61,579 bases of DNA, from assembly GCF_024345185.1 (NCBI RefSeq), contig NZ_BROB01000019.1:1-61579 (forward strand). Direction: 5' to 3'. The notes under the pieces were generated by a model, which was not told the DNA's origin, did no database searches, and saw only the letters and a program-made list of their open reading frames with translations. Positions 33,224-41,521 of the stretch are shown in pieces. Origin of the DNA: Levilactobacillus humaensis. GTDB lineage: Bacteria; Bacillota; Bacilli; Lactobacillales; Lactobacillaceae. The position numbers were made by a program, and so were the translations under genes. The stretch's first letter is position 1, and every line of letters begins with the position of its first letter.

Positions 33224-33940
33224 ATGAAACAAGCCATCATCGATCCTTCCTTCTGGGAACTGTTCCCTCAAGGTCAAATCAGTATTTTAACCCTCAAAGG
33301 CATCGACAACCACGTCAACGAAGCCGACGACCCTTACTTCCAAGAACTCCTTAACGATGGGGCCCGCGAATCCGAAAAATTCATCACCGACGAGACCTTT
33401 AGAGAAAATGCCGTCATCGCCGAATGGCGGGATGCCTTACGGAAGTTCAAGACGAAGAAGGGCGCCCGTTCTTCAATCGAAGCCCTTCTCAAACGGATCA
33501 GCCAAGGCAAGCATCTCAGTCCCATCAATCCCCTGGTCGACATCTACAACAGTATTTCACTAAAATATGCCTCACCTTGTGGCGGGGAAAATATCGACGC
33601 CATCGCCGGTGACCTCCACCTCGGTCTCGCTCAGGGTGGCGAAGGCTTCCGTCCCTTAGGTGACACCGAAGACTCTCCTGCTCTGCCGGGCGAAATGATC
33701 TACTATGATAACGACGGCGCCATCTGCCGCAGCCTCAACTGGCGTGAAGCCCAACGGACCATGTTGACGGAAGACACGACGAATGCCGTGCTGGTCATCG
33801 AAGCCATCAATGCCGACCAAGCAGCACGTGCTAGCGAAGCCATTCAGGAACTGAAGGGCCTTTGCGAACACTACTTCAAGGTTACTGGGACGACCACTCT
33901 CTTAACCGCCGACCATGCCTCCACTAATTTGGTGGACTAG
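33224..33940 (+). CDS. B3/B4 domain protein (PheRS beta editing-domain homologue)
   Basis: A 238-residue free-standing B3/4 domain, the domain that in phenylalanyl-tRNA synthetase beta hydrolyses mischarged Tyr-tRNA. Recognisable parts are INPLVDIYNSISLKYASPCGGENID and the GDTEDSPALPGEMIYYD segment (G-x-x-E-x-x-x-x-G-E-x-x-Y), plus VLVIEAINADQ near the end. Free-standing copies may edit mischarged tRNAs or bind amino acids; direct evidence for this subgroup is limited. Third gene of the MarR-GNAT operon, 19 bp after the acetyltransferase. A family-1 repeat and then a terminator follow. Confidence 0.85.
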   Translation: MKQAIIDPSFWELFPQGQISILTLKGIDNHVNEADDPYFQELLNDGARESEKFITDETFRENAVIAEWRDALRKFKTKKGARSSIEALLKRISQGKHLSPINPLVDIYNSISLKYASPCGGENIDAIAGDLHLGLAQGGEGFRPLGDTEDSPALPGEMIYYDNDGAICRSLNWREAQRTMLTEDTTNAVLVIEAINADQAARASEAIQELKGLCEHYFKVTGTTTLLTADHASTNLVD

Positions 33941-33967
33941 GCTTAATTCAAAGGTCTTGTTAAATGT

Positions 33968-34158
33968 GACCGCCTGCGGCTGTCAGGGATTCCGCCTGCT
34001 GTGGGGACGCTTCAGCCCTATGGGTCGGGCTTCTCGCTCGCTTTGAAGCCCCGCCAGGGGCGCGGGTCTTCAAAGTCGCCCGTGGTGTAAGGCCGAGAAA
34101 GTCACTCGGTCTAACGCCACCTCCACGGCCGGCTCCATCCCTGACCTCCTCCGGCTAT
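33968..34158 (-). repeat. Family-1 structured repeat, copy N
   Basis: On the minus strand the closing stem GTCAGGGAT pairs with ATCCCTGAC, a compensated change from GCCAGGGAT/ATCCCTGGC in copies O and R. P3 is GTTAGACCGAG/CTCGGCCTTAC and P4 is TTTGAAGACCCGC/GCGGGGCTTCAAA. It lies between the B3/B4 stop and its terminator, thus in the 3' untranslated region. Left partner of copy O. Confidence 0.92.
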
Positions 34159-34252
34159 ACTTGTTTTTTGAATGACCGTTAGTGACACTTAATGGTCAAC
34201 TAGTATTATATCCAACGACTAGCAATTCATTCCTTGAATTAGTTACTCAATC

Positions 34253-34303
34253 AAAATCACCACAAGTTCCGTCAACAATGACAGAATCTGTGGTGATTTT
34301 TTT
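34253..34303 (+). terminator. Terminator of the MarR-GNAT-B3/B4 operon
   Basis: AAATCACCACA paired with TGTGGTGATTT, followed by a run of seven T residues. Confidence 0.85.
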
Positions 34304-34474
34304 ATTTGTATCTGTTAAGTTTTGAGGACACTTAAACGTACGTAAAATGAATACGAACAAGAAATTTCATGTCCGATGAACCACCGGACAAATTTAATTG
34401 GCGAGCCTCCGTTGTGCGGCCTGAGAGCCAATTTGCGACAATCTGTTTTACAAAGTTGTGGTTTACACGCAATC

Positions 34475-34666
34475 TTAGCCGAAGGAGGCCAGGGATGGAG
34501 CCAGCCGTGACGAGTCTGTTAGGTTGAGTGATTTTCTCAGCCTTACAGACTGGGACGACGTTGGAGACCCGCGCCCCTGGCGGGGCTTCAATGCGAGCTG
34601 GAAGCCTGCTTTTGGCTGGAGGCGTTCCCCACAGCAGGCGGAATCCCTGGCAGCCGCAGGCGGCCA
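34475..34666 (+). repeat. Family-1 structured repeat, copy O
   Basis: The closing stem GGCCAGGGAT pairs with ATCCCTGGC. P3 is CTGTTAGGTTGAG/CTCAGCCTTACAG (base-pair changes compensated relative to M and N), P4 is TTGGAGACCCGC/GCGGGGCTTCAA and P5 is GGAAGCC/GGCTGG-like. It ends 2 bp from the ABC transporter stop codon. Confidence 0.92.
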
Positions 34667-34668
34667 AA

Positions 34669-35328
34669 TTAAGCCAACTGCGTAAACTGCTTATTCTCCA
34701 ACCGATATTGATGATCGCACTGAGCGGCTACATCCGGTTCATGGGTCACAATGATCACGCACTTATTCTGTTCGTGGGCAATCCGTTGAAACTGGTCAAT
34801 CACGGCCTTGGTATTGTCCTCATCCAGATTTCCAGTTGGTTCATCGGCCACAACCAGTTGCGCATCACAGCACATGGTCCGGGCGATTGCCACCCGTTGT
34901 TGTTGCCCACCAGAGAGGTGCTGGACGTTACGGTCGATCAGGTCATCCCCGATCCCGAGGTCATTTAGAATCTGTTTGGCATACGCCCGATCCCCGGCAT
35001 GTTCCGCCTCCGTGATGGCCATAGCCGTCAGGAGATTATTCATCGGCGACATGTAGGTAAAGAGGTTGTACGCCTGAAAGACAATCGCCACGTCATGGCG
35101 ACGGTAATTGGTCAGACCGATCTGTTTTAATGACCGGTCACCCAACAGAATGTCACCTTCCTTGGGCTTGTCGAGGCCGGCAATCAACGACAGAAACGTC
35201 GTCTTCCCGGTCCCACTGTGCCCCAGGATCGCGTAAGACTTGCCCGGCTCAAAGGTCAGGTTAATGCCTTGAAACAACGGTTGTGTTTTATCCTGGTACC
35301 AGTAACCCAGGTCTTGTGTTTTTAACAT
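34669..35328 (-). CDS. ABC transporter ATP-binding protein (MacB/LolD type)
   Basis: A 219-residue nucleotide-binding subunit. Walker A is GHSGTGKTT (about residues 34-42), the Q-loop VFQAYNLF, the signature LSGGQQQR and Walker B LVVADEPTGNLD, the last being typical of the MacB/LolD/FtsE group. It powers the FtsX-like permease encoded 12 bp upstream. The pair resembles antimicrobial-peptide or lipoprotein-handling exporters, though the substrate is unknown. No ordinary terminator lies behind the stop; structured-repeat copy O begins there. Confidence 0.92.
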   Translation of the reverse strand: MLKTQDLGYWYQDKTQPLFQGINLTFEPGKSYAILGHSGTGKTTFLSLIAGLDKPKEGDILLGDRSLKQIGLTNYRRHDVAIVFQAYNLFTYMSPMNNLLTAMAITEAEHAGDRAYAKQILNDLGIGDDLIDRNVQHLSGGQQQRVAIARTMCCDAQLVVADEPTGNLDEDNTKAVIDQFQRIAHEQNKCVIIVTHEPDVAAQCDHQYRLENKQFTQLA

Positions 35329-35340
35329 CGACAGTCCTCC

Positions 35341-36792
35341 TTAAGAAATCAGTACTTTCTTCGGTTCCAGTCGGAGAATCCCACCGGAAGCGATCATGAT
35401 CGACAGGAAGGTAATGGCTAAACCAAAACCACCGAGTTCGGCCAGGTCAACGGCACTCACCGCAATTTCTAAATTAGGATCCTTGGTCTTGGTACTTGTG
35501 GCCTGCATATTGCCCGGACCACCAGAGCCACCCTTAGTCCCACCGGGTTGACCACTGCCACCCGGTTGACCGGATGTAGTGCTCGTGGTCGTCTGGGTTG
35601 TGGTACTCTGTGAGACTAGCTGTGAACCCAGTTGATTACCGACAAATTTCCCGCCGGCACCCGCAATCGCAATGGCCACCACGATCACCATCAACATTTC
35701 CGTAAAGAACTGGGCGACAATCTTCCAACGCGCCTCACCGAGGGATAAGAGCACCCCGATTTCAAAGCGACGTTCGCGAATCATCAGGATGACAATCAAA
35801 GCCAAGATGATGGTTCCGGCGATGGCAACCAACCAGACGATCTTGTTGGCAAAACCTTCCACGTTATCCATGGACGCCTTGACGGACTGGTAGCTGGCAT
35901 CATCGGTACTCAGGGAATACTTACTGCTGATCAGCTTGTTGCCAGCCTTCTTGGTGGCGCTGACCTTGGCCGGATTGGTCACGTTAAAGGTAACGGAATC
36001 GGCCGTGCCCGCATACTTACTCCCCTTAATGGTGTTGGCCAGGGTGTATGAGGCGTAGATCGTGTTCGACGGATCGGTACTCATTGGCCCAGCACTAGCG
36101 GAACTGGTCGAGCTGGCCTTGTAAATCCCAACAATTTTAACTTTCACCGTAGCCTTATCGCCACTGGTTTCCTTGAACGTCATGGTATCGCCGACCGTCA
36201 GATTATTCTGGCTAGCCAGTTCCTTCTCGATAACCACATTGTTCGTATTCTTGTCACTCGCGGTGATCCCGCGACCCTTGGTAATCTTACTTTGGCTATC
36301 GCTAAAGGTTGTGGTCAAACTCGTGGCGGTTACCCCATCAATCTGGGTATCACCGGAACTCGTGGATGACTTCATTCCACCCGGGCCACCACTGTTACCA
36401 CCCATACCGGTGGTCGTCGAGACCGTATCGTAGGACTTGGCATTTGCCGAGGTACTACTCGTCACGTTATAGTTCTTGATATTGCTGAGCTTGGCAATCT
36501 TCGTCGCATCGCTCAATTTCACCGGCGTCAGCGTCAGCTTCGGTCGGCTCGTCTTACTACTGGAACTACTACTGCTCTGACTCATCTTCTTAAACGCTGC
36601 CTGTCGATTGGCCGACAGGGTCATGGTGGCACCGGCATCATTCTTAGCCGTCTCGGTCGCCTTGACCGCCGCACTACGAATCAGTAGCCCCGCCAACACA
36701 AACATTAAAATCGCGGACGATACCAGGATCAGTAAGATTGACCGCCCTTTCTTCGCCCAAATATTTAACCAGGCTCGTTTGAAAAAATTCAT
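35341..36792 (-). CDS. ABC transporter permease, FtsX-like
   Basis: A 483-residue permease with four membrane helices: one N-terminal (about 15-38) and three C-terminal, enclosing a large extracellular MacB_PCD-like domain. Ser/Thr-rich stretches occur early (SSSSSSSKTSRPKL) and a Gly/Pro/Ser-rich disordered insert with repeated QPGG and GGPG units lies between the last helices. The insert is unusual for the family. ATG 36792 has GGAGG 7 nt upstream. It works with the ATPase encoded 12 bp downstream. The substrate is unknown. Confidence 0.88.
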   Translation of the reverse strand: MNFFKRAWLNIWAKKGRSILLILVSSAILMFVLAGLLIRSAAVKATETAKNDAGATMTLSANRQAAFKKMSQSSSSSSSKTSRPKLTLTPVKLSDATKIAKLSNIKNYNVTSSTSANAKSYDTVSTTTGMGGNSGGPGGMKSSTSSGDTQIDGVTATSLTTTFSDSQSKITKGRGITASDKNTNNVVIEKELASQNNLTVGDTMTFKETSGDKATVKVKIVGIYKASSTSSASAGPMSTDPSNTIYASYTLANTIKGSKYAGTADSVTFNVTNPAKVSATKKAGNKLISSKYSLSTDDASYQSVKASMDNVEGFANKIVWLVAIAGTIILALIVILMIRERRFEIGVLLSLGEARWKIVAQFFTEMLMVIVVAIAIAGAGGKFVGNQLGSQLVSQSTTTQTTTSTTSGQPGGSGQPGGTKGGSGGPGNMQATSTKTKDPNLEIAVSAVDLAELGGFGLAITFLSIMIASGGILRLEPKKVLIS

Positions 36793-36888
36793 GCGAGTCG
36801 CCTCCATTCATAACATGTGATCGATTATGGCAAACCGGGCTTATCGCAAACCTAAAACCCGAACTTGGACGACTTCTAATCGCAGACT

Positions 36889-36922
36889 AAAAAACGACGG
36901 CATCCCGCAGGATACCGCCGTT
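36889..36922 (-). terminator. Terminator of the AI-2E-type permease gene
   Basis: On the minus strand AACGGCGGTATCC-TGC-GGGATGCCGTCGTT is followed by a T run. Confidence 0.85.
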
Positions 36923-36962
36923 TCAACGCGTTTCTAAAATTGATCGATCTGTTAATAAAACG

Positions 36963-38138
36963 TTAAGGCTCACCCAACTTATCTTCGGGCGGGAAGACGT
37001 CTGGATAGAGCGCCGAATATTCCTGATACCACTCGAAGGCGGTGGTCACCAACACCTTGAGCACAGCAAAACCTGGTACCCCAAAGATGACCCCGATCAG
37101 GCCAAACATCTTACCACTGGCCAGCAAGACAAAGACGATGGTAATCGGATGCATGGCCAGACTGTTTCCCATAATCAGGGGTGACAAGACCTGCGTCTCC
37201 AAGACCCATTCAATCAGGTAGACAATCACGACACCCAGTAGCATTGAGGGACTCGTCACCACCCCCATGATAATCGCTGGGACCAGCGCAATCGCCGACC
37301 CAAAGTAAGGAATCAAGTTCAGTGGTCCCGCGATGAGTCCAATCAGGATCGCATAGGGCAAACCAATAATTGAATAGCCCGTGGTAAAGATGATCATGAC
37401 ACATAACGCCACGGTGAGTTGGCCTCGCACATAGGAACTAACCTTGGCATTCATCTTGTCGAGCATGATCACAAAGCGTTCCCGATAGGCCGTTGGGACC
37501 ACCTGACTGATGTAGTGCGGGAAACGTGACCCATCCTTCAACATGAAGAAGAGCACCATTGGCGCCGTGATAATCGTGATAATCCAGTCGCTCACGGTCG
37601 TTACCACATTCCCCAGCGAGCTCAAGGTCCCCGTCAGAATATTCCAACCCCGTTGGGAAAAATACGTCGTCACCCGGTGGTTAACTTCAGCGAGATTAGC
37701 TGCCGACACCCAGTGATGCTTATGATTCATCGTGCTGAGCTTTCGCATCACGTCATTGGCAAACTGCGGCAACGCCGCGATAATCCCCGTCGTCTGCTTC
37801 GTGAGAAAGGGAATCAACATCAGGAAGATCACGACGATAATAGCAATCGTCACCAGCATGGCGATCGTAATCGCCAGACCTTCCTTTAACTTCAACCGGC
37901 GTTCCATAAAATGAACGAACGGATCGAGGACGTAATACAGGATCCCCGCCACCACGATCGCCGGCGCCGTGATGCCGATAAACTTCCAAACCGGATCCAA
38001 CAGACCGGCGTTTTGGACGAGCTCATTGACCACTAATAAAAGCAAAAAAATATTTAGCAATAATATTGTAATATGATTGTTTAAAAACCGTTGGTAGAAC
38101 CAGGAAAATCCCGACTCTGGCTGTCGCAGTTTATTCAA
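36963..38138 (-). CDS. AI-2E family transporter (PerM/YdiK-like)
   Basis: A 391-residue membrane protein with about eight helices of the AI-2 exporter/UPF0118 family. The conserved C-terminal region contains GPLNLIPYFGSAIALVPA, corresponding to the family's P-Y-x-G motif, and the end loop GVPGFAVLKVL. Members export the autoinducer or act as Na+/H+ antiporters; the role here is not set. The TTG at 38138 is preferred: GGGAGGGG lies 5 nt before it, while the upstream frame begins inside that site. Monocistronic. Confidence 0.88.
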   Translation of the reverse strand: MNKLRQPESGFSWFYQRFLNNHITILLLNIFLLLLVVNELVQNAGLLDPVWKFIGITAPAIVVAGILYYVLDPFVHFMERRLKLKEGLAITIAMLVTIAIIVVIFLMLIPFLTKQTTGIIAALPQFANDVMRKLSTMNHKHHWVSAANLAEVNHRVTTYFSQRGWNILTGTLSSLGNVVTTVSDWIITIITAPMVLFFMLKDGSRFPHYISQVVPTAYRERFVIMLDKMNAKVSSYVRGQLTVALCVMIIFTTGYSIIGLPYAILIGLIAGPLNLIPYFGSAIALVPAIIMGVVTSPSMLLGVVIVYLIEWVLETQVLSPLIMGNSLAMHPITIVFVLLASGKMFGLIGVIFGVPGFAVLKVLVTTAFEWYQEYSALYPDVFPPEDKLGEP

Positions 38139-38304
38139 AACGACCCCTCCCAAAATTGGCTTACTCCTAGTTTACGGCTCAATGGCGGCCGTGACTAGCC
38201 CGAATCGCGAATTCTTCCACATCTCTCATTCTGAAATTAATGAAAGTCCGATAGGACTTGATCCTAACTCTTAGATTTTATCTTGAACCTTGTCTTTGTC
38301 CGAG

Positions 38305-38478
38305 TCGCCTACGGCCACCAGACGCCACCCCGTGAGGCAGACCTGAAGCCAAAGAGCGGTCTTCAGGGCAACCTTGAACATCGAAGACCACGAGTTTCAA
38401 AGTTGGCCGTGCTCTAAGCCGAGACAAAACCTCGGCTAAGACCACCGACACGGGGTTCTGTCTGGTGTCCTCCGGCTG
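38305..38478 (-). repeat. Family-1 structured repeat, copy P
   Basis: On the minus strand the closing stem CACCAGAC pairs with GTCTGGTG. P3 is CTTAGCCGAG/CTCGGCTTAG and P4 carries AACTTTGAAACTCG. P5 is CTGAAGACCGCTCTTTGGCTTCAG, perfectly symmetric. Left partner of copy Q, spacer 200 bp. Confidence 0.92.
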
Positions 38479-38678
38479 GGATTGATGGCATTTTCTGACA
38501 CCGAGCGTTCCATGATAATATCCAATCACCAATCATGGCTGACACTTTTGGCAAGTCATGGCCAGCCATTAGCGCCGGATCAGCGTTCTGAACCACCTGT
38601 TCCAGAAAAAGCGCAGACTACTCGTATGAAATACTAGCCAGTCCTCTCATGAATTCCAACAAGCCATTCCGATAGTTT

Positions 38679-38864
38679 TAGCCGCAGGTGTCCAGGGATG
38701 AAACCCCGTGTCGAGGCTGTTTGGTCGGTGGTCTGCCGGCCTTACAGCCTGGGACGACTTTAAGACTCACGGGTTTTGTGGGGCTTAAAGCGAGGATGAA
38801 GACCGCTCCTCAGGCTTTACCCGGGCCCCAACAGGGTGGAATCCCTGGCCACCTGCGGCGGTCC
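38679..38864 (+). repeat. Family-1 structured repeat, copy Q
   Basis: The closing stem is extended: CCGCAGGTG/CACCTGCGG plus CCAGGGAT/ATCCCTGG. P3 is GGCTGTTTGGTCGG/CCGGCCTTACAGCC, P4 is TTTAAGACTCAC/GTGGGGCTTAAA, and P5 is GATGAAGACC/GGCTTTACCC-like. It lies just behind the secreted-protein terminator. Confidence 0.92.
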
Positions 38865-38878
38865 AATTTCAGAATAAG

Positions 38879-38908
38879 AAAAAAGCACTGTCCGAAGACA
38901 ATGCTTTT
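38879..38908 (-). terminator. Terminator of the 215-residue secreted protein gene
   Basis: On the minus strand AAGCATTGTC-TTCG-GACAGTGCTT is followed by TTTTCTT. Confidence 0.9.
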
Positions 38909-38914
38909 AATAAA

Positions 38915-39562
38915 CTAGTCTTTCGTGTTCTGGGCCACCTTAACTGTGGTATCGGCCGCTTGGCCTTTGACGGTGTAAGTTTGCTTGCCATCTTGCCAGG
39001 TCACCGTATTGTCCTTGTCATCATCGCTCTTGCTGTAGACCGTGACCGCCCCGGTATCCGCGCTCTTAGGCAGGCTACTCTTGCTCAATTGCTGATTGAC
39101 TTGCTTGGCAAATTGGGTTGGGGTTCCCGTCTGATCGGCGTTACTGGTAACCGCCGTGACCGACCAATCCCCCTTGGTCCAATGGACGTAGGTATGGCCC
39201 ATGACGCCTTGAACCACGGCACTCGTCGATTTGTTCAACTTGACCGTTTCACCGTCAGCATTACCGACGTAATCCACCTGATCCTTGGCCGTAGCACTCG
39301 TGCCATAGGTCTTCTTTTGGAGGGTCGTGGACTGATCGCCAGTACTCTGATCTGTGTACTTAACCGTGTAATTCTGCTTGGTTCCGCTAGCCGTAGTGGC
39401 CGTCACCTTAGTCCCATCAACGGATGCCGAATTCGGCGCCACCGTCTGACCCGTGGAACTGACATCGTTAGCCGCATGCATTTGAAGTACACTGCCTGAA
39501 CCCAGTGCCAGCACCGCCAAAGCCGCCGTAACGGCCGTAATTAATTTTGTTTTACGTTGCAT
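38915..39562 (-). CDS. Secreted protein of unknown function
   Basis: A 215-residue protein with a signal peptide (MQRKTKLITA, hydrophobic core, probable cleavage after MHAA near 31). It has a Thr/Ser/Gln-rich linker and a globular part from about 75 to 205. The latter shows WTKGDWSVTAVTSN and VTWQDGKQTYTVKG strands. There is no LPXTG motif and no lipobox Cys, so it is probably released or loosely wall-bound. The function is unknown. It lies 21 bp downstream of the GH25 lysozyme gene on the same strand, and the two are probably co-transcribed. Confidence 0.75.
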   Translation of the reverse strand: MQRKTKLITAVTAALAVLALGSGSVLQMHAANDVSSTGQTVAPNSASVDGTKVTATTASGTKQNYTVKYTDQSTGDQSTTLQKKTYGTSATAKDQVDYVGNADGETVKLNKSTSAVVQGVMGHTYVHWTKGDWSVTAVTSNADQTGTPTQFAKQVNQQLSKSSLPKSADTGAVTVYSKSDDDKDNTVTWQDGKQTYTVKGQAADTTVKVAQNTKD

Positions 39563-39583
39563 CTTTATCCAACCTCTCTCCGC

Positions 39584-40930
39584 TTATTTATCGACGTGAC
39601 CATGCAATGCCGTGACGTAATTTCCATTGGTTAAGACGTAGTAACGGGAACCTGTCGACCGCTTTTTAATCGCCGTGACATTAAGTGTGGTGCCCTTCTT
39701 ATACGACTTAACGCGACTCGCCTTGGTCATCGACGTCTTATTGTAAGCATAGATCTTTTGCTTGGTGGTAACCGTCTTTGAAGAATTCATACTTTCAAAA
39801 TAGGCATGGTTTAACCGGGCTAAATTGGCGGTAATGTACCCCTTGTCGGTCTTGATCCGGTAGGACTTACCATCCGGTGCCTTGACGACCTTACCCGCAA
39901 CCTGCGTCCCGTTCTTGTACTTCTGCCCCGTCTTCTTGGTCAGGCTAGAATCAGAATAAATATTCACATTATCGTGTAAATTGAAGGACCCATGTTGACC
40001 GACCCAATAGCCAGTAACGTCTTGGGACAGGACCCATTGACCCAATTCCTTAATATACAATTCTTGTTTAGAATTCGACATGGTCAGTGGTTTAACATCA
40101 GAAATCGTGTAAAATTTCTGCCGATCGGACGTGTCGATCTTCGTGCGGTCAACGTACTTGGAAGCCCCTTTATGTAGATAAACGTGCTGCCCGGTTCGGA
40201 AACTACTGTACGAATACGTGTGCGCTAAGGCCGTCGTTACTCCATCCGTCCACCAACTAATTGGGTGCACCGACGTTTCGGCGCGACTATTATCCGTGGC
40301 CTCACCTAATGAAGACAGGTAGTTACTATCTGTGTACTGCCACAGTGCAAAGGAAATCGTTGGCGTATAAGAATAGTTAGCGATCCACTGGGCATCGAAT
40401 TTAGTCCGGGCACTATTAGCGTAAGTTGTCGCGAATGATTGGTAAGAATAGAAGATTAATTTCTTACCGGTCAGTGAACTCATTTCATCATACCAGGCCT
40501 TAACGGCGGCGTTCGTGGTCCCCGACGTCACATCATTTTCTTCGAAATCCAGCGCGTAGAACTTGGCATTCTTGTTCGACCGATTGTAGAAATTCTTGGC
40601 TTCCGTCTTGGCACTCGCCGCACTGGTAAAGGTGGCGTAATCATACTCCCCAAACGGAATTCCATACTTCGCATAGAGCGAGGTATTGTTAGCGGCATAC
40701 TTATCCACGTAGGATGACCCGTATTGCCGCCGGTTGATGACAAATGACACCTGACTCTTCAAATTTGAAACCTGCGTTGACGTTAACTTCCCCTGCCATT
40801 CGGAAATATCTGGAATGGCGAGCGTGCTGGCACTGGCGACGGTCTGACCGCCCCAGGCGATTCCAACGAGGGCACTGGCGGCAACCGCTGCTTGGGTTAA
40901 CCGCTTGGCCCAACGATGATTAGTTGACAT
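39584..40930 (-). CDS. Secreted GH25 lysozyme (muramidase) with C-terminal wall modules
   Basis: A 448-residue protein with a signal peptide (cleavage after ASAS near 35) and a GH25 catalytic domain (about 38-225). The domain has IPDISEWQG at its start and YALDFEEND carrying the catalytic acids, and ends with FALWQYTD. It hydrolyses the MurNAc-GlcNAc bond of peptidoglycan. The C-terminal half consists of repeated SH3-like/DUF5776-type units ending in SRYYVLTNGNYVTALHGHV, related to modules of the surface protein at 59367. ATG 40930 follows GGGAAG. A role in wall turnover or separation is likely; a prophage origin is not suggested by neighbours. Confidence 0.92.
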   Translation of the reverse strand: MSTNHRWAKRLTQAAVAASALVGIAWGGQTVASASTLAIPDISEWQGKLTSTQVSNLKSQVSFVINRRQYGSSYVDKYAANNTSLYAKYGIPFGEYDYATFTSAASAKTEAKNFYNRSNKNAKFYALDFEENDVTSGTTNAAVKAWYDEMSSLTGKKLIFYSYQSFATTYANSARTKFDAQWIANYSYTPTISFALWQYTDSNYLSSLGEATDNSRAETSVHPISWWTDGVTTALAHTYSYSSFRTGQHVYLHKGASKYVDRTKIDTSDRQKFYTISDVKPLTMSNSKQELYIKELGQWVLSQDVTGYWVGQHGSFNLHDNVNIYSDSSLTKKTGQKYKNGTQVAGKVVKAPDGKSYRIKTDKGYITANLARLNHAYFESMNSSKTVTTKQKIYAYNKTSMTKASRVKSYKKGTTLNVTAIKKRSTGSRYYVLTNGNYVTALHGHVDK

Positions 40931-41453
40931 AATTGGCACTTCCCTACTTAAATTTGGTGTGCCCTACTCCTAAAAACTGGTGTTGATGCTTCCCCGACAC
41001 CGAAATCTCCCCGACGCTTTTGCTCACCACCTCACGCTTAAATTCATCTTTAAGGATAGGCTTCTTAAATGTGCATTCGATAACAGCAGGATTTCAGTTT
41101 CATTACCGCATTTTACAATTATATTTATTACAGGAACGCTGTTAAATCAACGATGGTAGTGATTATCCGGTTTAAAAATGATTAGCTGGTTTAATAGGAA
41201 AAGTAGTCATATTGGCGAGATGGTGAATTACTTATCAGGTAATCTACGGCCTTTTTGACAAATCATGACAATTAGCACTTTTCAATCAGTGTTGTTCGTA
41301 AATCACGAACAATAGTGTTTTGCAGCCTGTCAGTGACTAATAACAGATGGGCCAAAACAAAGTCCAATTATAAGTGAATTTATAGATTGGTCACTTTACT
41401 TTCTATCGTTAGGCTTCCTAGCTAAATATACGAATTATTATAATTTGTTCCCG
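40931..41453. promoter_or_regulatory. Divergent intergenic region between lysozyme gene and purH
   Basis: An AT-rich interval of over 500 bp without a gene. The inverted repeat TTGTTCGT-AAATC-ACGAACAA (41292-41312) has arms containing CGAAC, the core of Gram-positive PurR boxes, which suggests purine control of purH; spacing and orientation differ from the classical pair, so this is tentative. Confidence 0.45.
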
Positions 41454-41482
41454 TTGATTGTTCAGGATAATTCCCGTATGAT
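41454..41482 (+). promoter_or_regulatory. purH promoter
   Basis: TTGATT, a 17-bp spacer and TATGAT, 40 bp before the start codon. Confidence 0.7.
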
Positions 41483-41521
41483 AACTCTAACAGCTTTTAC
41501 TCACATTTAGGAGGTTATCTT

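Noticed and set aside
34332-34667. 111-codon minus-strand frame, with similar frames at 28331-28528 and 38278-38532
   Set aside because: They coincide with family-1 repeats and share only repeat-derived peptides; no start signal.
39584-40930. GH25 lysozyme as prophage endolysin
   Set aside because: It has a signal peptide and no holin or phage structural genes nearby.
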